Source: Sporodiniella umbellata (Eukaryota > Mucoromycota > Mucoromycetes > Mucorales > Rhizopodaceae). From it: DNA of 64,000 nt. The stretch is from contig JAIXMR010000086.1 of the NCBI GenBank assembly GCA_025677835.1, forward strand, positions 56,848 to 120,847, in the 5' to 3' direction. Positions 1-11,971 of the stretch are shown piece by piece. Every line of letters starts with the position of its first letter. Positions within the stretch are counted from its first letter, which is position 1. A program made the position numbers and the translations under genes. The notes below the pieces were generated by a model that saw nothing but the letters and a program-made list of their open reading frames with translations, did not search any database and was not told the origin of the DNA.

Positions 1-1
1 G

Positions 2-1313
2 TGGACCTTCGATTCACGTACAATAGCAGAACGTATGAATAAAGACGAGCGAGATATTGCTGGATTGCCTCGAGCAGCTGCATATTGCACAGGTGAAGGC
101 TATGACCTTACTCGCCTTCGACCGTTTTTAAAAGAACATCACAACGCAGCCCCTCGACTTTACGATGAATGTCTTTATGCAGCATACCACTTTCCTCTAA
201 GAACTTTACGTCCAGACAAAGACAATTTGTACAACATTCGTGTGAGAGGCAGCCGCCACCGTACATTGGAAGAGGATGATCTAGATTACGAAGAAGATCA
301 CTTTCAATCTACTAAGCAGCAATCTTCGCAACGTTACAATGACTCGGAGACGCCAAACCATTTTGAAGATCATACTGAAAAGGAGGAGGAGGAAAAGGAG
401 AAACTACGTGAGCCATTTAAGGGTGGAGAAGTTTTCATTTTTGATTACGGTGTAGTTGTATTCTGGAACTTTCGTCGAGCAGAAGAGCTGTTGATGTTAG
501 AAGACTTTATGCAATTTTCTATCGAGCCTTTTAGAGACAATCCGGATGAAGATATGCAAATTGAAGAAATTCACTTCCAATATGATACATCACAAATGAA
601 GCCTAGAATTTTCAATGATATGATTACTCTTAAGAGTAGCAACCATATGGTCAAACTTACTTTATCTCATGGATTATCTCAAAGTGCTGTAGTTGCAAGA
701 TACGAAGATATCATGGACAAAACTATTGAGGCAAAATATACGCATAGTCTTGTTTACACAAACCTATAGTAGCCTAACTGTTTATTTAGGAAACAAAACA
801 CTTTCCAAAGGAAATGGCGGAAACAGGAAGATTAGGAAAAACTCGTGCAGAAATCACAAAAATCAACGGTCAATTGTTTACCTTAAGAATGAACGTGAAT
901 TTAGTATCAAATGTTTTAGGTAAGGTTGAAAGGAAATAATACGAGTCAAACCAATTTTTTTTTTTTTAAAAAAAAAAGATACACCCGAGATATTTTGGTC
1001 AGAGCCTGCTTTACAGCCAATGTATACAGCTATTAGAGAATACCTTGAGATACCTCAACGTGCACAAATTTTGAACGATCGTTTGCGCGTCATTTCTGAT
1101 TTACTATCAATGTTAAGAGACCATTTGACCAACTTTGGCGTAGAATACCAAACACTCATTATCATATATTTGATTATTATTGCTGTCTGTGTTGCCTGTG
1201 TAAGTTGTATAAGAGACTCCAAACATATCGCATTCTCACCTTCTTTATTTACTCCGAAACAATATTAGCTTGAAATTGCTGTCAAAATCATGCAGTCAAT
1301 TGAAGTTGTATAG
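2..1313 (+). CDS. RMD1/RMD8-family (DUF155) membrane protein, 5' partial
   Basis: Inferred exons are 2-730, 790-919, 979-1199 and 1269-1313; about 374 residues are visible. The frame is open from base 2, so the 5' end lies outside the window. The DUF155 signature FIFDYGVVVFWNF sits near visible residue 145, after an acidic stretch. The C-terminal half carries the family pattern TIEETKHFPKEMAETG, then DTPEIFWSEP, then one hydrophobic segment (LIIIYLIIIAVCVAC) before a short tail. Fungal relatives are Rmd1/Rmd8 and the Sad1-interacting factors; the animal relative RMND1 is mitochondrial. The biochemical role is unclear. The first intron (731-789) appears to use a GC donor. The last intron (1200-1268) was chosen because it replaces an odd read-through tail with LEIAVKIMQS, which fits the family end better; this is the least certain join. 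Confidence 0.85.
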
Positions 1314-2764
1314 AGACTACGTATGTAGATATACACAAACATATGAAATATCTAATATAAAAAAGCTCGGTTTTTTTACTTTACTCATCGCCTCTGACCC
1401 AAAAGTGTCCTATTTCAATTACTAACATTGCTCGTTGTTTTTTAAGGTGCTGCAACATAGTTTTTTTTTTTTTTTGCCTTCTTTTCAGAATTGTAAAAGC
1501 AGATATCTACAAAAAAATTGTTTTTTTATCAAAAAAAAAAAAAAATAGACTCTTCATTGAGTGTGGATAATATAAAACATAAATAGATACCCAGACTACT
1601 GCCGCTCGATGCTACGCAGATTAATGAAACGAATTTGATATACTAGTACACTCATATATCTCAAACTGTAGGTTGTGACGAATAAGATATACCGATAACG
1701 GGTATACCATTGTAGGTTACAGATCCCATCAGCTTTATAAACTTAGCACTTTGTAGTTTAAATGCAAAAAAAAAAAAAAAAAAAAAAAAAAAGAAAGGGT
1801 ATATGTACTGATATGGCTTTTTGTTACAAGTTCAAGAAAAAAAAGACCCCTCTTTTATCTATTTTCTTGTACAAAACCAACAATTAGAGTTTTTCTTCTG
1901 AGTTTCTCTTCTTGTACCCAATCAAAAAGGGTACCGATACGGCCGTTTATGGTACTTTCAGATCACATATATTTTATACTCAAAAGCAAATAAAGACTAC
2001 TGTTACTTTACTCTGCATCTACTCTGAGTATGCTCAAAGATAAATAGAGCTTCTAGTTTTTGTTTGGACTTTTAATCGATGTCTGTTTTTTGAAGGGTTT
2101 TTTAAAAAAAAGAAAAAAAAAATTAAAAAGGCTGTGCTAATGTAGACGCTTTTTTTTTTTTTGTTGGTCCACTACAGTCAGTTAGTGTACTGCCTACTTT
2201 GATACGCAACAGGCTCTGCACAGTGGTATAATATGACATCTGTAGCGCATACATTGACTTGCGCATAAATGCACAGAAGCATATGTTCATATGTAAACAA
2301 GGGGCTCGGTTGAAATTAATTTCGGAGTACTCCACATGACTTGGTACCTATAAAAACCAGATGATTCATTTTTGGCGCGCTCCGTTTTTGAGCTATTTTG
2401 TAGACATGGAGCTATGAAATTTCTGCATTTAATACCTATACCAGGTCGGTGATATGTAAGTAAAACATAACAGAATATAAAGCTTTAGGGAAGACTATGG
2501 CCTACAGTATAGTTTGCTATCTGCTAACAAGAGAAAACAACTCTGATCACATACAATAGAGGTACAAGACAAACGGAGAATGAAATAAACGAACAAGGTG
2601 GAAAAATAATTTCAACCAAGTAAAAATCAGTTTTTACTTTTTTCTTTCTTAATTTGAAGAAAAAAGTACTTGAAAATCACTTTTTCTCCCAGCTTAAATA
2701 TTAAGGTATAAAACTCTTTATTTTTTTAATAGCAAATAAGGAGGCATCGCTAAATGGTTTTAAC
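1314..2764. other. Intergenic region, AT-rich with A/T runs
   Basis: About 1.45 kb between the DUF155 gene and SET2. It contains an A run near 1766-1791 and several T runs. A 70-codon minus-strand frame (2123-2335) has no recognisable domain and ends in a Lys run read from a homopolymer. No RNA gene recognised. The last 200 bases presumably hold the SET2 promoter. Confidence 0.6.
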
Positions 2765-5672
2765 ATGCAACTACAGATCGAAAGCAACAACACACAAATC
2801 TTCAAGCAAGTGAACTCAGGTATGACGCCGATTGACGATGCAACGTTTAATAACAACCGTTTTTTACAAGTATTGGACAGGAAACACTCAACTCCAACTC
2901 ATCCTTCTTCAAAAGTGAATGTTGTTCAAGTTACTTCCACTGCAGATACTTCACAAGAAATGTGGGATAGAATGAACGAAGACTCAAACGAACCAAATCA
3001 AAATCAGGAACAGCAAACACAGCAGCAAGACGAACAACAACAGTCTATTGTGGTTAAAACTAGCATGTTTGAATTTCATTTTGAATTTGGGTCTAAACGG
3101 CCACCCAGAACTCCCGTCGTAGAGGAAGACTGTTGTAACTCAGAAACAGAGGAAATTCTGGACATTGAAAAAGAGGACGACTCTTTAGATGAAGAGGAGT
3201 ACTCTATATCAGAAGAACAACAGGACGATTTCCCAGATCACTATGATACAAATTGTCCCAATTCTATTTCATCAGATGACTCAGATTTCGCTAGAGTAGA
3301 CCAGGTGCAAAAAGCTATCAGTACTAAACATTTACCTTCAGCTACTGCTGACTCTATGGAAACGTACGAAAATATAACAGAAAACAACTATATTGGAGCA
3401 GCTACTGGAAGATCTATGGCGGAAGAATCAATGCCATGCGAATGTAAATACGATCCATATTTAGACGATCCTTCTGAAGCTTGTGGAGACGACAGTGCTT
3501 GTATTAATCGTATGATGTTTATGGAGTGTGTTGTTCAGGATTGTCCCTGTGGGAGATTATGTAGAAATAGGCGCTTTCAGCTAGGGCAGTATGCCAGAGT
3601 AGATGTTATTCGAACAGAAAAAAAAGGCTACGGATTAAGAGCGCTGACTGACTTGACAAAGTAAAAAAAAAAAAAAAAAAAAAAAAGCATATAAGCGCAC
3701 GCATATAAATGATATAATCAGATCTTATGACTAACATACTTTTTTAGTAACTCGTTTATAATGGAATACATAGGAGAAGTCATTACCCAAAACGAGTTTT
3801 TACACCGCACAAGAATTTATGACACTGAAGGATTTAAACACTACTACTTTATGACCCTCAAAAGTGACGAAGTTATCGATGCTACAAAAAAAGGATGTTT
3901 AGCAAGGTTTATGAACCACTCTTGCAACCCTAATTGTGTTACCCAAAAATGGGTGATTGGAAAAAAAATGAGAATTGGTATATTCACAAGCCGGAGCATT
4001 AAGGCTGGAGAGGAGCTCACCTTTGATTACAAATTTGAGAGATATGGTGCTGTAGCACAACGCTGTTTTTGCGGTGAAAAAAATTGCAAAGGATTTATTG
4101 GAGCAACAAATGAACATGTTGAAGAAGAAATCTTAACTGATACTGAAAGCTCCTCTGAAGACGATGAAGAATTGGACATTGAAAGGATCCAACCTTTGCA
4201 GGACATTGATAAAGTTCAAGCATTTGTAAAAAAGATGTTGAACTCAGTTGGAAACCATAGATTAGTCATTAAACTTTTGATGCGCCTAAAGATGACTAAT
4301 CCATGCAATTCACATGGAAGAGAAATTTTAAAAATGATAATCCGGCTACACGGTCTTCGAATGTTGAAATTTTGGCTAGGCGAATGGAAGCACAATGAGA
4401 CGATTGTGTACAAAACTTTAGAAGTACTAGAGCAATTGCCTTTAACTCACCGAAACGGTTTAGAAGATTGTAAACTGCCTGAGGTAGTCGATAGATTCAC
4501 TCAAAACGACAACCTAGACATCTGTCAGTTAGCAACACAGCTTATACATAAATGGGCTCAGCTGAAGTGCGTCTATCGGATTCCTAAAAGACATCAAGTA
4601 GAGATGACAAGTGGTTCAATATCTAGCACAGATGATATAATTGCAATGGACACTTCATCTATTACAGATAGCTCCATTACGATGGATATATCCCCTATAA
4701 TGGAGGCTATAGATAATATTGATACAGTATCCCCGCCTCAAACTGGCTCAGCTCCTCACAACAAGAAAAAGTATAATCATTCTCGAAAAAGAACGAAGTT
4801 TGAATCAAGTAGAGAGCTATTTGACCCTGATGAAGACTACTATGAATATATTCCCTTGGACATAACAGCAGAAGAACTGATAAGGATAACACAATATCCA
4901 TCTTTACCAAACCATATACCCACTAGCCAAGCGCAAAGCGAGATCACTGTAAAGCAACATACTGAGAACAACGAGGAAATCACTAGCACAAACGACCAAA
5001 ATATGTATGACTACTATAACTACTATTATTACTACTACTATAATTACTACTGCCCAACGCAAGAAAACCCTACACTACCTGCCAATTGGCAACCAATCAT
5101 AGGTGAAGATGGATCAAGTTACTACTACAATACGCTTACCCATAGAACACAGTGGGAGATGCCTCAAGAAGATCTCAATCGCCCTCCTCTCTCTGAACCC
5201 AAGACTCACCCTCCACCGCCTATTATACCTCCCCCTCCTGCGCTTTCACCACCACCGCCACCTTCTTCTCCACCCCCACAACCACAGCCACCAACATCCC
5301 CGTTGTCAGCCCTGCCTCTTTCTCCTCCGTCGCACCTTACTGCTGGGAAACTAACAACACCAACTGCAAGTATTACTGAAGACGAGGCATTAGGCGAGGT
5401 TGAACTCAAAAACGAAATCGGTAAAGTTGTAACAAAATATTTGAGTTTAACGAGTCAACAATGTCTATGGAAAGGAGATAAACACCTATTCAAAGAAATG
5501 GCTAGAAAGGTACAGTCTAGTTCAAAATCAATAGGTACTGATTTGATTTTTCTTTTAGATGACACACTATATTGTGGATAAAGAGGTAAAGTCTGGTCGA
5601 AAGATCAAAGCGCTGGATGGAAACCTCCGTGTAAAGATTGAAAAGTTTATTGATACATTTAAACAATTGTAA
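2765..5672 (+). CDS. SET2: SET2 histone H3K36 methyltransferase
   Basis: Exons 2765-3660, 3748-5509 and 5559-5672; about 923 aa. Set2 methylates histone H3 Lys36 during RNA polymerase II elongation. Domains in order: Asp/Glu-rich N-terminus; AWS Cys cluster from about residue 222 (CECKYDPYLDDPSEACG); SET domain about 255-400 with EYIGEVI near 303 and the S-adenosylmethionine-site motif NHSCNPN near 354; post-SET CFCGEKNCKG near 403; a Tyr-rich stretch about 717-735; a WW domain about 742-772; a poly-Pro region about 785-830; and a C-terminal SRI domain that binds the phosphorylated polymerase tail. The SRI core is completed only by the third exon (THYIVDKEV, then GRKIKALDG). Intron 1 (3661-3747) contains a 22-nt A run. 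Length and domain order match fungal Set2. Confidence 0.95.
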
Positions 5673-5892
5673 ATAAAACAAAAAGTCATAGAATAAAAAC
5701 ATGTCAATATGATTGGCTAAAAACAATCAAAAAAGCTTATCCTACCTTTTTTTTTTTTTTTTTTTTCAGGCAGTATCAAACTAGCCATTACCTCACATCT
5801 TTACACTAGCGTTACAATAGATTTTTTTTATTGAAGTTACAACATTTGTTTAATTGAAGAAGTTGGATAATGACATTTCTTAATAAAACATC

Positions 5893-8800
5893 ATGCAGCC
5901 CAATATCGAATCAAAGTTAAATAAAAACCAGAGTGCACCAGAAAAGAGTCGAAATCGGAGAAGACGCCATAGAAATCGCAGAAAACAACCCAAGTCAGAT
6001 GAGGTAGAAAGAGAGGACCTCAGGTTGGATAAGGAATCTGCGCTCAACCTAACAGATCTTGCAAGGTACAACAAAAAAAGGTATTATTGTATAAACATGT
6101 ACTTATTGGTATTTTCACCAAAAGCGAAGCCCATGCTTTAGAAAAACAACTCAGTGAACTCCAAAAACAGTTAAGAATCAACCACTCTAATGTCCCAAGC
6201 AAAGAGCAAGGCCGTGCGGCTTTTGCCATTGCAAATGCACAAATAACCACAACTGAAGATGAAATGGATTATGTGCGTCAAAGGTGAGCTATTTATAAAC
6301 CTTTACTTTCTCATTGTTTCTCATAAACACAATAGTTTAAAAAAAACATATCAGCAGATTCTTGATACCGACTTGGACTATGCAGCCAACTATCATATTG
6401 AAGACAAAACATGGAGATACATTTTTTACACTGATATCGAAAGTATTCGTAATAAGCTGCGACATATGCCAGAAGATAAAGAATTAGAAAAACAGCTTCT
6501 CACTCGTATAGAGCTTGCTTTTAATTTCTACAGAGGATTAAACAGTAAAATTAAACAGAACCATCATGTAGAAGATACCAAAATATTTGGTATTGAACAG
6601 TTTCTATATCAGAACAATGAAAGGCTGGGACATTTGTTACAGTTCAACTATTTGTGTCTTGGTGACCTTTCTCGCTACCATGCACAACAAGCTACGCAAA
6701 CAAAAAACAAAAAACATAAGGAGTACTGGAGTCTTGCCAAAACGTGTTATCTTAAGGCTGCTGAAGTCTTCCGCTTGAATGGAAAACCATATTCCCAATT
6801 GGCTCTTGTTTCAATGTCAAACGGAAATGCAATCGATGTTGTTTGGTATTACTGTATGAGGTATGTTCCGCTAAAAGAATCGTTGAGACCTCTGTATCCT
6901 AATGCACGATTTTTAGCTTGGCAGTAAAACAACCTTCAGCGGTTGCTAGAGACAATTTGAACTCGTTCTACTTAAAACTGAAACGCAGCACATCAAAGGC
7001 GCAGACTGGCAGGGTTGATATGGATCTAATATCTCAGTTTGTAGAGTCTTTTCTGCACATGCATAAGACTGTCATGTTTCCTGAATCTGAAGAAAATGAA
7101 GGATTTCCAGACATGCAACCTATTGTCGAGCAACTCGGTCAAGCCATTTACAGCATAATCAAAGACCAAAATGAGAAGACAAGCACCGTATTACACATAC
7201 TTAAAACCATGCTTACACGTACTATCACCATCTCAATGGTTTCCATTTGGGTTGCTGGTGAGAGATTGAAAGATAAGACCAACCATGCCTTCCGCCCTCA
7301 GATCTTGTCTTCACAAGTGTATTTGTACACATTTATCTTCTTGCTTCTCAAAAGCGTTTACCAATTTGCAAAAGAAGCATTCAATGATATGGAAGATAAA
7401 ACTTTGGAATCTACAGTTGATGAAATTTTACTTCAAGGGCTAAGCACATGGTCTGTATTTGTTTCGACAAACTTCACGTTTTTGTTGCAACACTGTTCAG
7501 CCGTTTCCACCAGATATCGAGATACAGAAAAGAAAGAACTGATTAGCACTATTCAATCTTTAGTTTCGTTTTTGGTTAGCCACCGTTCGTTTCCTGACCC
7601 TGTCTTGAACACTTTACCTCTTACATTTCCCTTGTCAGAAGATTTGAGTCTTCTAGGCCTTGTACCTCTGATACGTTTTCATCAAAAAGTAGATTTTTTT
7701 AAGGAACAAAATTACGAATCAGAGCAAAACTCAGAAGCAAAGAAACAGGTCCGATGGGGAAGAATTAGAGATATGATTAAAAAAATGGCAGATTCTACCG
7801 TAAAAACAAAAAGAAAACATACCCATGTATATGAAAATAACATTATTTCTAGGCTTTTGATTTTATACAATACAGCCCAAGAGAGCAAAACTATAGTATT
7901 ATTGACCTAAACGCAAAGGTACACTATATGCTTGTATATATATATAAGACGTAATATCTCTTACAGAACTTTTTTTTTTTTTTAAAAAAAAAAAAAAACA
8001 ATATAGCGTCAGCAACAAAATCGGTTTATGAAGGCCATGGCTACTCAGCGTTTGATGGAACAAGTATCCTCTCTTGAAAAAAATGTAAATCGTATGTCGC
8101 CTTTTTCACTGCGAAAAGAGGACAACGCTCCCAAGGACGTATATCTTTGTGTGGTTGATGTTACTGTATTTCTGGATGGGCTTCCCAAAGTAAAAAGGTG
8201 GGCTAGTCAATCTGTAGGCAACAGTTGTTTGGAAATTATTGTACCACTTGAAGGTGAGTGTAAAAACTTACAAGACGTGCATATCTGTTATCTAATAACG
8301 AGCAACGTCCTGTTTTGTAGTGATCAACTTATTAGACACCCACAAAAAGGGAGGCCTACACATGAACGTTCAAGCTCGAGAGTCCATCCGTTATCTGGAC
8401 CAAAAACTGTTGGAAGCTAAAGTAAAAGAGGTGGGTAGGGACTCTCACCTTCGTACCCAAAAAATCGACGAAAAGCTGTCAGATTGGGCACTTGCAGAAG
8501 AATACTGGATGGGTGACCAACAAAGACCTCAAGAGCTTGAAAACCTACTCTTGTCAGAGCACGAGAGAAACGAGAATAGCGAGGATGAAGACAATGCGTC
8601 AGTCGTTAGTGAAGATAGCTCTGCTAGTAGTGATATTGTAGTTTCTAGATCAAGAAGAACTAGAGATGACTTTTCTGATGCTGAAACTTCAGACGAAGAA
8701 GATGTATATGACTATGAAGACCTGGAAAACGAACAGAACATGCAAGACGAAAACTATGTCTTTGACGACGTCCCGATGAAGTATCGACCAATTATTAACT

Positions 8801-9018
8801 GTTTGCTATATTACTATAGTCAACAAGAAACAGACGAAGGTCGGATGGAGAAGCTCGTTCTGATTACAAACGACGACGAGCTTGCTTTTTGGGCAGAGTC
8901 TTTTGGTAGTCAAAAGACAAGCATGACGTTGTTTGTTAAGTCAGTTGATGAATGGGATACGTTGGTCTCAACTGTTGATTTTGAAGAATCTTATCAAGCT
9001 GCTTGGGATAATCGTTGA
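5893..9018 (+). CDS. EST1/SMG6-like protein: TPR/14-3-3-like region plus C-terminal PIN domain
   Basis: Exons 5893-6080 (or 5893-6065), 6125-6283, 6336-6860, 6917-7799, 7853-7918, 8007-8253 and 8321-9018; about 921 aa. The N-terminus is Arg-rich. The middle has the EST1/SMG5-7 helical-repeat core, including SLAVKQPSAVARDNL, which forms only when 6860 joins 6917. The C-terminus is a PIN nuclease fold: strand CVVDVTVF (Asp about 658), then EIIVPLEVINLLDTHKKGG, and ITNDDELAF (Asp about 874-875). SMG6 is the endonuclease of nonsense-mediated decay; related EST1 proteins act at telomerase. An acidic insert (about residues 750-840) separates the PIN halves, and the usual central metal-binding Asp is not obvious (segment KYRPIINCLLYYY). 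The first donor is ambiguous between 6065 and 6080; both keep the frame. Confidence 0.88.
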
Positions 9019-9063
9019 AACGTATATTAAGAACATGTGCTTTTATTTAACAAAAATATTTGC

Positions 9064-9600
9064 TTATTGCTTCTTGGCGGCCTTGACAGCGGAGGCAAGA
9101 GCGAAACGACGCTATAATTAATAAATTGGATTAATGCTGTTTTTTACAGACTTGTATTTATTTATTTTTTTTACCTTGTTCTTCAACTTGTTGACCTTGA
9201 AACGATCGAAATCGGTCAAAGAAGCACGAACCTTACGTTGTTGGATTTTCTTAGCCCAAGTGGTCTTTTCCCAGGCAGCGGCAACTTCGTTCTTTTCAAT
9301 AGCCTTCTTGAGGGCGGATTGACCGACACCGCGGGGAAGGTTCTTGATAACAATGGGGGTCAAGACCAAACGGGTGAAAGAGAAAGCCTTACGGGTGACA
9401 CCGGTGGTGGGACCTTCGATAAGAGCCTACAAGGAAAATATTCATTCAGTTTACTGTGCTTTATCATAAGACAACTGAACTCATCAACTTACACGGTTGT
9501 GATCAACGATGTCGATGATGACAGCTAATTTGCCAGCATCAGCACCGTGGTTAACGAGGACAACACGGCCAACTTCGACTTGACGTTTGAAAGCACCTTG
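9064..9600 (-). CDS. RPL14: 60S ribosomal protein eL14 (L14), first exon not located
   Basis: Minus-strand exons, in order of translation: 9493-9600, 9175-9426 and 9064-9111. They read [19 protein letters not shown], then [14 protein letters not shown], then [12 protein letters not shown], then the Lys/Arg-rich [14 protein letters not shown] and a last exon [15 protein letters not shown]. This is the KOW-fold eL14 of the large ribosomal subunit. The most upstream exon begins at a good acceptor, so the initiator Met must lie in another exon above 9600. One candidate is ATGGAT at 9747-9752 followed by a GTATAT donor. Another is an open frame ending at a GTGAGT donor at 10506. Neither is convincing. 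All joins used are phase 0. Confidence 0.9.
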
Positions 9601-10752
9601 CTAAGTAAAAAAAAATAAGGTTTAATGTTCAATCTAGAGATGTCATCACTCCCCCTCCCATAAGCTCCACATTATCCCTCTTTTCACAATGGTTTTTCTG
9701 TGCCCTTTTCCCTCTTCTTTCAATCTATCCTCCCATTTTTATATACATCCATCACCCCCTTTTCTTTTCCCTCTTGTTCTTTTACAAGTATGTTGGATTG
9801 ATACGTACAACCATTTTTATGGATTATGTAGTCAGAGAAAGAACGTTCGATTGTCTCAACTTATGGATACATTTACACACAGAATAGGGCTTCACCGAAA
9901 CAGATCTGAAATTAAATATGTCCGATGTAAATTAAAGCGCGACTGTCCGGACAGACTTGGTTTTTGTGTGGCTTGTACAAGCGTACTATGCTTCAGATTT
10001 AGACACAGTTCGACTGAATACTATGAATAAGTTAGAGCTTTTGCTAAATTTGACTCTTGACGATTGAAAGAAGTTCAGTGAGTATGACTAGATAAAGACC
10101 TTTTCTCGCAAAATCACCGTTGATTTGTAAGTAGATAGTGGCAGGTGCTCTATTCAATGAAAAACTCAAAAACGAACTTTATCAGGAGAGATTGTGACTA
10201 GACGTTTGGAATAAAGACTAAAGCTATCGAGGTCACTAAAACGAGCGATAATACATGTATAACTGATTTTGAAAGGCAAGTTCTTATTTTTCATCAAGCA
10301 TTGGTGCTTGGCTTTCCCCTTTTACCTAAGTCCAGAACTAACCAATAAGATCAAGCTCAGGTGAGTAAAGGGGAGATACAATACTTTAGAATATTTAGTC
10401 TCGAGTCATCGGCTCCAACTTATCGGTGCCAGTATTACTCACAACTAATCTTTAAAGAACCTATCTTACAAAGTTTGATAATTACACAAAAAAAAAATAT
10501 ACTCACAAAGGGCTTGGCAAAATAGGCCGCCTCAATCCTTATAATAAAGTTGTACATCATAACTTTCATAGAAAGCTTCCATGAAAGCAACCATCTCAAA
10601 GTGTATAGCTTACCTATATCATTTTTTTATAGTATAAGTTTAGTAGGGTTGTGTTTGAGGTCATGCTTTGCTCCTGTAAAAGCGCAGTTTTAATAGTAAA
10701 AAAGAAAGAAAGCATCAAGCATTGCTTTGACTTCTTTCTACTTTTAACAACT
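9601..10752. other. Region between eL14 and VPS60, probable eL14 first exon and long first intron
   Basis: About 1.15 kb that must hold the missing eL14 start exon, both promoters and possibly a long first intron, common in ribosomal protein genes. A 113-codon plus-strand frame (9689-10030) has no recognisable domain and compositionally looks like noncoding sequence. I looked for box C/D snoRNA motifs with suitable spacing and found none. Confidence 0.5.
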
Positions 10753-11777
10753 ATGAACAGACTTTTTGGCTCAAATAAAAAAAACCCCAAACCAACCTTG
10801 TCAGATGCCATTAACAACGTAAACAAAACAAACAGTGACATAGTTTTTTTTTTTTGCCAGAAAAAAAGCATAACCATACACTTTCCTAGACCGACGTAAG
10901 AGTTGATGCTGTTGAAGTGAAAGTAAAGAAATTAGATGCAGAGCTTACACGGTACAGAGACCAGTTAAAGAAAATGAGAGATGGCCCAGCAAAAGTAAAA
11001 AGAAAAAACGAAACGTTGAAACAAAAAGCTCACACAATTGTACAGAAAAACGTTCAACAGAAAGCCTTACGAGTATTGAAACAAAAGAAGCTGTAACTAG
11101 AAAAAGAAAAGAAAAAAAAAAGCTATCATACTCAATGGCTCGTTTTTAGTTATGAGGCACAAAGAGACAATCTTCAACAGCAATCTTTCAACATGGAACA
11201 AGCACAAATGACCACAGAAAATCTTAGGAACGTGATGGCCACTGTGGATGCTATGCAAACTGCAAACAAGGAGATGAAAAAACAATACAAGAATGTTAAT
11301 TTGGACAAGATTGATGTGAGTGATTGTTTTTGTTTTATTATTGGAAAGCTGTTGTGTAGTAACTTTGTTGGCAGTTGCTGCAGGATGAAATGGAGGATTT
11401 AATGGAACAAGCCAATGAGGTGCAGGAAACTCTTGGCAGGTCATACAACCTACCAGATGATGTTGATGTTGACGACCTTGAAGCCGGTACAAAAAAAGAA
11501 AGGCAAAGTAGCACTGCAACTTTAGAATGACAGTTTTCATTGTTAGAATTGGACGCTCTTGGAGACGAATTAGAGTTTGAAGAAGAAGACATTCCCTCTT
11601 ATTTGCAAGAAACACCTAATTTAGAACTTCCTAAAACCGCGGAAACAGATCTCCATTCGGTAAGCTTTATTTCACTTCTTTCTATACCCGTCTTTTTACT
11701 ATTATTTTTAGAATAAAAATGCCAAGCTGGACGAATTTGGGCTGCCTATCACTGCTGAAGGCCCTATGAAAGCATAA
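10753..11777 (+). CDS. VPS60: VPS60/CHMP5, ESCRT-III-associated Snf7-family protein
   Basis: Seven exons: 10753-10818, 10890-10994, 11046-11092, 11150-11315, 11375-11486, 11547-11659 and 11712-11777; about 224 aa, close to CHMP5 (219 aa in human). The protein starts [16 protein letters not shown], followed by the coiled core [40 protein letters not shown] and [17 protein letters not shown], then the acidic tail [19 protein letters not shown] and the terminal LDEFGLPIT motif. Vps60 works late in endosomal sorting, activating Vps4 through Vta1. The acceptor at 11375 rather than 11384 was chosen because it restores LLQDEMEDL without a gap relative to the family. The exons are unusually small for this window. 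It converges with PCF11, with 194 nt between the stop codons. Confidence 0.93.
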
Positions 11778-11971
11778 CGTACACCATTGTATTCCCACAT
11801 CACCTTTTTTTCTTAGTAACACATAATCCGATTTTTAAATAAAACAAAAATGAAAATCAGTAAAAACCAGACATGTTTGAATTGTCTTTTATTATTTTAA
11901 ATAAATAGAAGAAGAAGAAAAAAAAGAGAAAGCTATACTAAGTTCAAAAAGATAAAAAAAAAAACAACATT

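Noticed and set aside
2123..2335. 70-codon minus-strand frame
   Set aside because: Short, domain-free, and its end is a Lys run read from a homopolymer.
9689..10030. 113-codon plus-strand frame opposite eL14
   Set aside because: No domain, noncoding-like composition and position in the likely eL14 upstream/intron region.
11097..11615. 172-codon minus-strand frame across VPS60
   Set aside because: It is a shadow of VPS60 exons and introns, with Phe runs from homopolymers.
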